Below, one piece after another: positions 1-5,122 of a stretch of 5,122 nucleotides of DNA. Source of the stretch: Lonsdalea quercina subsp. quercina (GTDB lineage Bacteria > Pseudomonadota > Gammaproteobacteria > Enterobacterales > Enterobacteriaceae); assembly GCF_000688655.1 (NCBI RefSeq), contig NZ_JIBO01000007.1, positions 37,952 through 43,073 of the forward strand, in the 5' to 3' direction. The number at the start of each line of letters is the position of its first letter. The first letter of the stretch is position 1. The notes below the pieces were generated by a model. It was not told the origin of the DNA. It worked only from the letters and a program-made list of their open reading frames with translations, and did no database searches. A program made the translations under genes and the position numbers.

Positions 1-48
1 AAATAAACGGGCCTCAAATAATAGCCTCTTTTATTTACTCAGGTTTCC

Positions 49-147
49 TCATTTCTTCAGCAACCGCTCAATCCACACCGGTTTTAACGTGGCGAACGAC
101 CGCCCGGTTCCTGAGCCGCCCCCAGGTTGACATGAAAAAACGCCCAT
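49..147 (-). CDS. doubtful 32-residue small ORF upstream of yffB
   Basis: An ATG-initiated frame of 32 codons runs leftwards and ends in TGA. The product is Gly-rich near the start (PGGGSGTG) and ends in the basic, amphipathic stretch LKPVWIERLLKK. No Shine-Dalgarno sequence precedes the ATG, and the frame lies head to head with the yffB leader, so translation is unsupported. The last eight residues follow the same pattern as the end of the 19-residue E. coli small protein YpfM, as I recall it (FIEVMLRK), and ypfM lies next to yffB in E. coli. The N-terminal parts do not match, and I am not sure of the ypfM strand there. It may be a chance ORF or a mis-started small protein. The family assignment is inference only. 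Confidence 0.2.
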   Translation of the reverse strand: MGVFSCQPGGGSGTGRSFATLKPVWIERLLKK

Positions 148-167
148 AGATTGGTATGGTATCGGAC

Positions 168-198
168 CTGAATTAAACGGTATGATCTGCATACTAAT
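168..198 (+). promoter_or_regulatory. weak candidate promoter of the yffB-dapE operon
   Basis: The leader before yffB is AT-rich. A -10-like TACTAA (192-197) lies about 30 bp before the start codon, and CTGAAT (168-173) sits 18 bp further upstream as a poor -35. A perfect TTGACA occurs at 127-132 but has no acceptable -10 at 16-18 bp. The real promoter may lie elsewhere in 120-210. Placement rests on position and partial consensus match only. Confidence 0.25.
180..194. repeat. short dyad in the yffB leader
   Basis: GTATG (180-184) and CATAC (190-194) form a perfect 5-bp inverted repeat around a 5-bp centre. The dyad overlaps the candidate -10 region of the operon promoter, a position typical of repressor operators. 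The half-sites are short enough to occur by chance. Confidence 0.25.
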
Positions 199-228
199 TC
201 CTAATAAAAAACAAAGGGTTTATTAGCC

Positions 229-588
229 ATGACGACCATGTACGGTATCAAGAACTGTGACACCATCAAAAAGGCCCGCCGTTGGCTGGAGGCCCACCAG
301 ATCGACTATCGTTTTCATGACTACCGGGCGGATGGACTGGACGATACTCTGCTGCAATCGTTTATCGATAGCCTGGGCTGGGAACCGCTGCTGAACAAGC
401 GCGGTACCACCTGGCGCAAACTGGACGAAACCCGACGAGAGGCGATCGATAATTCCGCTGCGGCAAAAGCTGTTATGCTGGAGCAGCCAGCACTCATCAA
501 ACGTCCTTTACTGGTTAACGAGGATGGGAAAACGCTGCTCGGCTTCAGCGACGACAGCTACCAGCAATTTTTTGCGGAGGAGAAATAA
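229..588 (+). CDS. yffB: YffB, ArsC-fold glutathione-dependent thiol reductase
   Basis: A 119-residue cytoplasmic protein of the ArsC/Spx thioredoxin-fold family, almost collinear with E. coli YffB from its first residues ([12 protein letters not shown] against [12 protein letters not shown]). The only cysteine is Cys10 in the N-terminal NCDT motif, the redox-active thiol of the family. Arg58 (in KRGTTWRK) and Arg92 (in IKRPLL) correspond to two conserved ArsC arginines. The third arginine of plasmid ArsC, in its GRPPE motif, is replaced by GFSDDSY, so this is more likely a general glutathione-linked thiol or disulfide reductase than a dedicated arsenate reductase. The start at 229 is supported by AAGGG at 214-218 with a 10-bp spacer and by family alignment; the in-frame ATG at 238 is less likely. 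The gene opens the operon and ends one base before dapE. Product family is certain; the physiological substrate is not known. Confidence 0.93.
   Translation: MTTMYGIKNCDTIKKARRWLEAHQIDYRFHDYRADGLDDTLLQSFIDSLGWEPLLNKRGTTWRKLDETRREAIDNSAAAKAVMLEQPALIKRPLLVNEDGKTLLGFSDDSYQQFFAEEK
576..582 (+). promoter_or_regulatory. Shine-Dalgarno that fixes the dapE GTG start
   Basis: GGAGGAG lies inside the last codons of yffB. Its GGAGG core stands 9 bp before GTG at 590. It is the strongest ribosome binding site in the window, and it supports the GTG at 590 over the in-frame upstream extension beginning at 524. Confidence 0.8.
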
Positions 589-589
589 C

Positions 590-1717
590 GTGTCCTGCCC
601 CGTCATCGAACTCGCTCAGCAGTTAATTAAGCGCCCTTCCCTCAGCCCGGACGACGCCGGCTGCCAAACGCTCATGATTGAACGCCTTGAAGCCATCGGC
701 TTTACCGTCGAAAAGATGAATTTCGGTGAAACACAGAACTTCTGGGCCTGGCGCGGGACTGGCGAAACGCTGGCCTTTGCCGGACACACCGACGTGGTTC
801 CGAGCGGAGACGCCAGCCAATGGCAACATCCTCCCTTCGAACCCACGATTAGCGACGGTATGCTGTATGGCCGTGGCGCGGCGGATATGAAAGGATCGCT
901 GGCGGCGATGGTCGTCGCCGCTGAACGCTTCGTCGCCGCGAACCCTCAGCATCAAGGCCGGCTTGCCTTTTTAATCACCTCAGACGAAGAGGCCGACGCG
1001 ACGCACGGCACCGTCAAGGTGGTGGAAGCGCTGATGGCGCGTCAGGAGCGTCTGGACTACTGTCTGGTCGGCGAACCCTCCAGCACCAGCCGGGCGGGCG
1101 ATGTCGTCAAGAATGGCCGTCGCGGCTCGATTACCGCCAACCTGCGTATCCACGGTATTCAGGGGCATGTCGCCTATCCTCACCTGGCCGACAATCCGGT
1201 CCACCGTGCGCTGCCGGCGTTAAACGAACTGGTCTCCACCGTATGGGATGAAGGCAACGAGTTCTTCCCGCCTACGAGTATGCAGATCGCCAATATCGAA
1301 GCCGGCACGGGAAGCAACAACGTGATCCCCGGCGAACTGCAGGTTCAGTTCAATTTCCGTTTTAGTACAGAGCTGACGGACGAAACCATCAAACAGCGCG
1401 TCGCCGAGCTGCTGGACCGACATCAGCTGAACTATACTTTGGACTGGTGGTTATCGGGTCAGCCATTTCTGACCGCACGCGGCGCGTTAGTGGATGCCGT
1501 CGTCAACGCGGTCGAGCACTACAGCGAAATCACCCCGCAGTTGCTGACCACCGGCGGCACCTCAGATGGCCGCTTTATCTCCCGAATGGGCGCGCAGGTG
1601 GTGGAGTTGGGACCTGTGAACGCCACCATTCATAAAGTGGACGAGTGCGTCAACGCAGCCGATTTACAGCTGCTGAGCCGTATGTATCAACGGATTATGG
1701 AGCAATTGATCGCATGA
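590..1717 (+). CDS. dapE: DapE, N-succinyl-L,L-diaminopimelate desuccinylase
   Basis: DapE hydrolyses N-succinyl-LL-2,6-diaminopimelate to succinate and LL-diaminopimelate in the cytoplasm, feeding lysine and peptidoglycan synthesis. The protein has 375 residues, the E. coli length, and is very similar throughout. All signatures of the dimeric di-zinc M20 family are visible: His66 and Asp68 in GHTDVV, bridging Asp99 in GRGAADMKG, general base Glu133 with ligand Glu134 in SDEE, Glu162 in VGEPSS, and His348 in NATIHK. His193 in GHVAYPH is the residue donated across the dimer in known structures. The start is GTG at 590, one base after the yffB stop, with GGAGG 9 bp upstream. The frame stays open upstream to 524, but that extension only shadows yffB. 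The TGA overlaps the next gene's ATG. The gene is intact and presumably essential. Confidence 0.98.
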   Translation: MSCPVIELAQQLIKRPSLSPDDAGCQTLMIERLEAIGFTVEKMNFGETQNFWAWRGTGETLAFAGHTDVVPSGDASQWQHPPFEPTISDGMLYGRGAADMKGSLAAMVVAAERFVAANPQHQGRLAFLITSDEEADATHGTVKVVEALMARQERLDYCLVGEPSSTSRAGDVVKNGRRGSITANLRIHGIQGHVAYPHLADNPVHRALPALNELVSTVWDEGNEFFPPTSMQIANIEAGTGSNNVIPGELQVQFNFRFSTELTDETIKQRVAELLDRHQLNYTLDWWLSGQPFLTARGALVDAVVNAVEHYSEITPQLLTTGGTSDGRFISRMGAQVVELGPVNATIHKVDECVNAADLQLLSRMYQRIMEQLIA

Positions 1718-2388
1718 TCACCCATGCCATGCTGACCGGAAAGAGTGACCAGCATCTGACGACGCTGACGGGTCAGCATCGCCTGCAGCCCGGCGCGGTA
1801 CACGCCTTTCAGGCGCTACAGCGGGAAGCGCGACAGGCGGGATTTAATCTCCAGCCCGCCAGCACCTTTCGCGACTTTGAACGTCAACGGCTGATATGGA
1901 ACGGCAAATTTACCGGACAGCGGCCGCTGTTATCGCACGACAGCCAACCGGTGGACGCCCTGTCGATGGACGTCCCGGAACGCTGCGAGACGATCTTAAG
2001 GTGGTCCGCTCTGCCCGGGGGAAGCCGACACCATTGGGGCACCGATCTGGATGTGTACGATCCCGATCGGCTGCCGTCGGAACAATCCTTGCAGCTCGAA
2101 CCCTGGGAATATGAATCCGGCGGTTACTTTTTCGAGCTGAACCACTGGCTGACCGAGCACATGGGGGCGTACGATTTTTATCGCCCCTATGTCCATGACA
2201 AAGGTGGCGTCGCCATTGAACCCTGGCACATTAGCTATCTGCCGCTGGCCCGAGAGGCTATGGCGTTGCTGTCGCCGGACATCATTCTTGAGGCCTGGGT
2301 AGGTGAAGACGTCGCCGGTTATGACTGGCTGAAACCCCACCTTCCCACGCTGTTTACCCGATTTATACACGCTGTCGATGAGGCATAA
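1714..2388 (+). CDS. M15 (VanY/LdcB-like) zinc carboxypeptidase
   Basis: A 224-residue protein with the core of the M15 D,D/L,D-carboxypeptidase family, enzymes that trim D-amino acids from peptidoglycan stem peptides. The zinc motif SxHxxGxxxD is read as S104-R-H106-H-W-G-T-D-L-D113, and the second motif as E169-P-W-H172. His106, Asp113 and His172 are the predicted ligands and Glu169 the catalytic base. Upstream, S50-T-F-R53 and Gln58 fit the substrate-binding SxxR...Q element. The family consensus SxHxxGxAxD usually has Ala at position 111; here it is Asp. No signal peptide, lipobox or membrane helix is visible, so it looks cytoplasmic unless exported unusually. The start at 1714 overlaps the dapE stop as ATGA, with GGAG at 1699-1702. 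E. coli K-12 has no gene here. Whether it acts on D-Ala-D-Ala or on tetrapeptides is open. Confidence 0.85.
   Translation: MITHAMLTGKSDQHLTTLTGQHRLQPGAVHAFQALQREARQAGFNLQPASTFRDFERQRLIWNGKFTGQRPLLSHDSQPVDALSMDVPERCETILRWSALPGGSRHHWGTDLDVYDPDRLPSEQSLQLEPWEYESGGYFFELNHWLTEHMGAYDFYRPYVHDKGGVAIEPWHISYLPLAREAMALLSPDIILEAWVGEDVAGYDWLKPHLPTLFTRFIHAVDEA
2380..2383 (+). promoter_or_regulatory. Shine-Dalgarno that fixes the ypfN start
   Basis: GAGG within the last codons of the M15 gene lies 6 bp before ATG at 2390. The earlier in-frame ATG at 2378 overlaps this site and would add four residues absent from E. coli YpfN, so 2390 is preferred. Confidence 0.7.
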
Positions 2389-2389
2389 T

Positions 2390-2602
2390 ATGGCATGGCT
2401 GGCTGATTACTGGTGGATCATTCTGCTGATACTGGTGGGAATGTTAATCAACGGGATCAAAGATTTACGTCGAGTAGATTACAAACGGTTCCTGAAAGAC
2501 AAGCCCGAACTACCGCCTCACCGCGACAATAATGCGCAGTGGGATGAAGAGGATGATTGGCCGAAAGATAAGAAACAAGATAAAAAACAAGACGAAAAAT
2601 AG
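2390..2602 (+). CDS. ypfN: YpfN, single-helix membrane protein (UPF0370)
   Basis: A 70-residue homologue of E. coli YpfN, which has 66 residues. A hydrophobic segment at about 8-22 ([14 protein letters not shown]) forms one membrane helix. The family block follows: [13 protein letters not shown] (23-35), KPELPPHRD (38-46) and acidic [10 protein letters not shown] (51-60). The positive charges just after the helix favour a cytoplasmic C-terminus by the positive-inside rule. The tail [11 protein letters not shown] is longer and more repetitive than in E. coli. The start is 1 bp after the M15 stop, so the gene is the translationally coupled last member of the operon. Its biochemical function is unknown. 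I see no hairpin plus T-run terminator downstream. Confidence 0.93.
   Translation: MAWLADYWWIILLILVGMLINGIKDLRRVDYKRFLKDKPELPPHRDNNAQWDEEDDWPKDKKQDKKQDEK
2567..2602 (+). repeat. 12-bp tandem repeat in the ypfN tail
   Basis: Two 12-bp units (2567-2578 and 2579-2590) differ by one base and encode DKKQ twice. A third, more diverged unit (2591-2602) gives DEK and the stop codon. It is A-rich and likely arose by slippage, which explains why this YpfN is a few residues longer than that of E. coli. Confidence 0.75.
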
Positions 2603-2639
2603 TCTGCCCGTCCTGTTTGCCCCTCTTCCGCGTCAACCG

Positions 2640-2903
2640 TGAAAACGCAGGCGCGGAGCCCGCCGCAATGCGCCTTGTCCCCTTGCCAAGCCCCGCCAAC
2701 GCGGTATGACTCGCGTTGATGCCGCTCTGCATTTGCCGAATAGCGAATGGTCACAATAAAGCGAGGCAGGACGCGCTGAATGCGTTGGCGAAATAGCGGC
2801 CGATTTCGGCCATCGACGCCGGGTTATCCCCTACGCCATGAAAAATGAGGAATAACGGCGGGGAGCGGAAGGCTGTTGTACCCACAACGTATTCACGTTT
2901 CAT
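2640..2903 (-). pseudogene. ypfH: decayed ypfH, serine hydrolase remnant
   Basis: The functional family (E. coli YpfH, about 232 residues, alpha/beta-hydrolase) is a carboxylesterase. Here only two collinear pieces remain. The first runs from ATG at 2903 (SD GGAGAG at 2909-2914) and reads MKREYVV..., then LIFHGVGDNPASMAEIGRYF, clearly the YpfH N-terminus with its HGVGDN motif. It ends at TGA 2753-2751 after about 50 codons. In the same frame beyond the stop, 2747-2676 reads FAIRQMQSGINASHTALAG then LGKGT, matching the region around VRYWQ...QSG...TALIGFSQGA in E. coli. About 33 codons between the pieces are missing. The nucleophile elbow GFSQG reads GLGKG, so the serine is lost. Only about 40 bp remain before ypfN, so the C-terminal part with Asp and His is absent. 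The 3' limit is approximate. It lies downstream of tmcA on the same strand, as in E. coli. Confidence 0.85.
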
Positions 2904-2908
2904 AAGTT

Positions 2909-2914
2909 CTCTCC
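2909..2914 (-). promoter_or_regulatory. preserved Shine-Dalgarno of the ypfH remnant
   Basis: GGAGAG on the minus strand stands 5 bp before the ATG at 2903. A good ribosome binding site and start on a dead gene imply that a truncated product of about 50 residues could still be translated, or that the decay is recent. Confidence 0.65.
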
Positions 2915-2920
2915 GGGCCG

Positions 2921-2950
2921 TTATTAGCATCACTGTATGCCCGACGCCAA
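2921..2950 (-). promoter_or_regulatory. very weak candidate promoter for ypfH
   Basis: On the minus strand TTGGCG (2950-2945) and TAATAA (2926-2921) are 18 bp apart, upstream of the ypfH start. Both hexamers match consensus only partly. The alternative is read-through from tmcA. Confidence 0.18.
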
Positions 2951-3000
2951 TCGCTCGATATTGAGGTTTACTGAACGACTTGTTGGCATCATCCTGCACG

Positions 3001-3015
3001 GCGCCATGATGGCGC
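3001..3015. repeat. 15-bp perfect palindrome after tmcA
   Basis: GCGCCAT and ATGGCGC flank a single central G. As RNA it could fold with a 6-bp GC-rich stem and a 3-nt loop about 27 nt after the tmcA stop. No T-run follows in the direction of tmcA transcription, so it is not a classical intrinsic terminator. It may stabilise the 3' end of the mRNA or be a protein site. Confidence 0.45.
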
Positions 3016-3041
3016 GCAGAGACGTCAACAGCAGAGAGAAA

Positions 3042-5054
3042 CTACGTCAGCCATTGCCGAGCGTGTTGGAGAGCGTCGTTATCGCAATGTGACAGGGCCT
3101 GCGCCGTCTCTTCCCGCCAGCGGCGCAGCAAGGCTTTTTTGCCGCTCAGCCCCAACCGCTCAACACATACGCTTTCCGGCACGCCGTCATCCAGCCAAAG
3201 CCTTAGCGCAGGCAGCGTCAGCGAAGTATGGGTCAGCAGTCGGCCCAGTGAGGCCAGGCTTGACTGAGGAGGACGATGTGCAAAAGCGAATCCGTACAGA
3301 TTAAGCCAGTCGGCCTCATCCAGCGTATTCTCGTCGTCCAGATCGATAGGCAGCGTCAGCCCAATGTTCCGTCGCAGCCAGCGCCAATCGCGAGCCAACT
3401 GTCGCGTGGCCTCGTGTGCCAGCGCCATACCAGCATCGCTCAGCGGTAATAACGCCATCGCGCTATAGCAGCCGCTGCTGGCTTCAATATGACTGCCTAT
3501 CCGCGCCAGACAAAAACTGCAGCGCTGCCAGAATTGCCACAGCGCCGGATCATAGCCGAAGCTGACCGACAGAAAGTCCAGGCCCGCTTGCTCGCCTTGC
3601 CGCTGCTGTTCCCGCACCAATGCCAGTCCGATGCCTTCTCGTCTCGCAGAAGGCAGGACGGCAATACGGCTAATACGCCGGGAGCGTAGTTGCGGCGCTG
3701 TCCACAAATTGCCGTGGGCCGCCAGCGACTGCGCGACCAGATTGCCGCGCGGCCGTCGACGTCCGGCCCATACGTCGCGGGCCAGCTCGGCGTCCAGCCC
3801 GCCCTCATCCACCGACCAGATGACGCCGCACAGGTTTTCGCCGCTACGAGCTGCGGTAAGGTGCATACCGGGGGCATCCAGCAGACGACGCAAGTCTAAC
3901 GGCGAAGTTCGGTAGTGCGCGCTGCACAGCAGGCCGTAGCACTGTTCCAGACGGGCCGGAAAGCGTGTCCAATCGGCGGGTTCGTCGCGGACCAGCGTGA
4001 CAGGCGATGTTAAACGCTGCCCCTCCAGACGGTTCTCAGCCTGAAACAGCATGACGTGGTCCAGCAAACGCTCCAGCGGATCGTCGGTGGACCAGCGCAG
4101 CGGTTCACTCAGTTCCAACATTCGACAATCAGGCAATCCGGCACAAAATTTAATCCAGAAACCGCGTCCGGTGCCTTCGTAGCCCAGCACGGTGGTCGTC
4201 ATCAGCACATGCGGAAAAAAGGACACTAATTCATTGAGGACTGAAAACGGGAGCGCCGCCGCTTCGTCAATCAACAGCCACTCAGCACCACCGCCGTGCT
4301 GGCGACAGTGCGCCAACAGGCTATCTGGGGACCAGAAGGAGGGCGCATCGCCAGACTGGCGCAGCAAGACATCGCTGGCCGCACGGGAAGGCGCAACCAC
4401 CCAACAGCGTTCGCGACATTGTTGCGCGAACAGCCCTGCCACCGTGGATTTTCCGCGTCCTCTTGGAGCGGTAATGACATAAGCCGCATGTCGAGCGGCC
4501 TGTAGCTGTCGCAGAATATCCTGCTGACCTTGCGTGGGTCTGCCGTCCGGCGCATGCCACGCAGGCCGGATGCGAGTCGGCGTCAGGTTAAATGGCATCG
4601 ACTGCCGCCAAAGCGCGGCTTCGCCGTCAGACACCAGCGCCGCACGCAAACGGCGGATGAACGCGGGCGTCGCGATCGCTTCCGTACTTTCGCTCCAGCG
4701 CAAGCTGTCCGCATCCGGGCAGTTTGGCCAGGCCTCCCATTCAGGGACCAATAGCAGCAGCCAGCTTCCGGCCTTGAGGGTGCCCGCCAGGATCGCCAAC
4801 GCCTCTGCGTCCACTCCATCGTGGGCGTCAAATACGCCGTGCAGGAACTCCTGCCCCAGCTTCCCTTTCAGTTGAGACGGCGCCAGCGCCGTTTTGCCGA
4901 CCCACGGCCAGTCGCCGGGCAGCGCCTGACGCACGGTCTGGGCCTGCGTTATGCACCACTCGCGATCGCCGCTAATCGTGAGCACACGGCGAATGCCCGC
5001 CAGCGACATCGCCGATTGCGCGGCGACAAGCGCGTCAAGAGCAGAGCGCGACAT
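3042..5054 (-). CDS. tmcA: TmcA, tRNA(Met) cytidine acetyltransferase
   Basis: TmcA uses acetyl-CoA and ATP to make N4-acetylcytidine at wobble position 34 of elongator tRNA-Met, which prevents misreading of AUA. The 670-residue product is nearly the length of E. coli TmcA (671) and collinear with it. In order: an N-terminal domain (about 1-170); an ATPase/helicase-like module with Walker A APRGRGKST (196-204, Lys202) and Walker B LLIDEAA (Asp263-Glu264); motif GYEGTGRGF (291-299); then a GNAT domain with SRIAVLP (462-468) and the acetyl-CoA loop RREGIG (471-476). SVSFGY and EASSGCY are also conserved. The C-terminal tRNA-binding part contains GFAFAHRP (588-595). ATG at 5054 is chosen because it reproduces the E. 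coli N-terminus; the frame stays open upstream to a TTG at 5111, inside the preceding gene. No frameshift or missing motif is seen. Confidence 0.97.
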   Translation of the reverse strand: MSRSALDALVAAQSAMSLAGIRRVLTISGDREWCITQAQTVRQALPGDWPWVGKTALAPSQLKGKLGQEFLHGVFDAHDGVDAEALAILAGTLKAGSWLLLLVPEWEAWPNCPDADSLRWSESTEAIATPAFIRRLRAALVSDGEAALWRQSMPFNLTPTRIRPAWHAPDGRPTQGQQDILRQLQAARHAAYVITAPRGRGKSTVAGLFAQQCRERCWVVAPSRAASDVLLRQSGDAPSFWSPDSLLAHCRQHGGGAEWLLIDEAAALPFSVLNELVSFFPHVLMTTTVLGYEGTGRGFWIKFCAGLPDCRMLELSEPLRWSTDDPLERLLDHVMLFQAENRLEGQRLTSPVTLVRDEPADWTRFPARLEQCYGLLCSAHYRTSPLDLRRLLDAPGMHLTAARSGENLCGVIWSVDEGGLDAELARDVWAGRRRPRGNLVAQSLAAHGNLWTAPQLRSRRISRIAVLPSARREGIGLALVREQQRQGEQAGLDFLSVSFGYDPALWQFWQRCSFCLARIGSHIEASSGCYSAMALLPLSDAGMALAHEATRQLARDWRWLRRNIGLTLPIDLDDENTLDEADWLNLYGFAFAHRPPQSSLASLGRLLTHTSLTLPALRLWLDDGVPESVCVERLGLSGKKALLRRWREETAQALSHCDNDALQHARQWLT

Positions 5055-5067
5055 CTCCGACAAAACC

Positions 5068-5121
5068 TCAGCCGCCCTTACCGACCAGCAACGACAGCAG
5101 CCCGGCGGCAATCAGCGGGCC
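5068..5121 (-). CDS. yeaL: C-terminal end of a YeaL-type DUF441 membrane protein (partial)
   Basis: The last 17 codons of a gene entering from the right edge read GPLIAAGLLSLLVGKGG and stop at TGA 5070-5068. This closely matches the end of the E. coli inner-membrane protein YeaL (UPF0756/DUF441), recalled as VPVGPLIAAGLVSLIVGKQ. The family has several hydrophobic helices and an unknown function. Only 13 bp separate the stop from the tmcA ATG, so the two are likely co-transcribed. In E. coli K-12 yeaL is elsewhere on the chromosome and ypfJ precedes tmcA. The match is short but specific; identification is from memory without a search. Confidence 0.8.
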   Translation of the reverse strand, partial: GPLIAAGLLSLLVGKGG

Positions 5122-5122
5122 G

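Larger units (their letters stand above)
2603..3041. other. gene-free stretch between ypfN and tmcA
   Basis: These 439 bases carry the ypfH remnant and nothing else intact. Bases 2904-3041 are the former tmcA-ypfH spacer, unusually long for an operon, with a 15-bp palindrome at 3001-3015. Bases 2603-2640 show no recognisable coding or terminator signal. ypfN and the remnant are convergent, yet no bidirectional terminator is evident. Confidence 0.7.

Noticed and set aside
1..37. AAATAAA/TTTATTT inverted ends with a T-rich stretch as a terminator
   Set aside because: The stem would be only A-T pairs around a long loop. GCCTC at 11-15 and 24-28 is a direct repeat, not an inverted one.
127..132. 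Perfect TTGACA as the -35 of the yffB promoter
   Set aside because: No acceptable -10 is found 16-18 bp downstream. TAGATT is 14 bp away and TATGGT about 22 bp.
524..589. Longer dapE start overlapping yffB
   Set aside because: The added 22 residues are just the second frame of the yffB end. The GTG at 590 has an excellent SD and gives the E. coli N-terminus and length.
1645..1713. Longer start for the M15 peptidase inside dapE
   Set aside because: It would overlap the conserved dapE C-terminus by 70 bases. The ATG at 1714 forms a typical ATGA overlap.
2649..2675. AGGCGC/GCGCCT inverted repeat as a ypfN terminator
   Set aside because: Six-bp stem, 15-base loop and no T-run in either direction. 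It lies inside the ypfH remnant and is probably chance in GC-rich DNA.
2457..2732. 91-residue minus-strand ORF as an independent gene
   Set aside because: Its first part is the in-frame continuation of the ypfH remnant and the rest is antisense to ypfN.
3089..4875. Several plus-strand ORFs of 60-113 codons opposite tmcA
   Set aside because: They are antisense shadows of an intact, conserved gene and have low-complexity, Arg/Pro/Ser-rich composition typical of GC-rich noncoding frames.
5055..5111. TTG start giving a 689-residue TmcA
   Set aside because: The extra residues overlap the yeaL-like tail and have no counterpart in E. coli TmcA.

Overview
The window looks like chromosomal housekeeping DNA from a GC-rich member of the Enterobacterales. 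The predicted proteins align well, by recall, with E. coli YffB, DapE, YpfN and TmcA, but there are clear layout differences from E. coli K-12. A peptidase gene of the M15 family lies between dapE and ypfN. A YeaL-type (DUF441) gene end lies just upstream of tmcA, where K-12 has ypfJ. The combination suggests a plant-associated or related lineage such as Pectobacteriaceae (Dickeya, Brenneria, Lonsdalea) or a neighbouring family. That placement is inference and was not tested.

Layout. Bases 1-228 are a leader with a weak promoter, a short dyad and one doubtful tiny minus-strand ORF. Bases 229-2602 hold a tightly packed plus-strand operon: yffB (229-588), dapE (590-1717, GTG start), an M15 metallopeptidase (1714-2388, ATGA overlap with dapE) and ypfN (2390-2602). 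Gaps between these genes are 1 bp or less, so they are almost certainly co-transcribed and translationally coupled. Bases 2603-3041 hold no intact gene. They contain the wreck of ypfH on the minus strand, with a well-preserved start and ribosome binding site but most of the hydrolase gone. Bases 3042-5054 (minus) are an intact tmcA. Bases 5068-5121 (minus) are the last 17 codons of a yeaL-like membrane protein gene that probably heads the tmcA operon.

Biology. DapE makes LL-diaminopimelate for lysine and peptidoglycan. The adjacent M15 peptidase, which lacks a visible signal peptide, may cleave peptidoglycan stem peptides. YffB is a glutathione-linked thiol reductase of the ArsC fold. YpfN is a one-helix membrane protein. 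TmcA acetylates the wobble cytidine of elongator tRNA-Met. The most noteworthy event is the decay of ypfH. Two collinear segments of the esterase survive, separated by a deletion and a stop codon. The nucleophile elbow is changed to GLGKG, and there is no room for the C-terminal third. I found no mobile element, CRISPR array, RNA gene or defence system.
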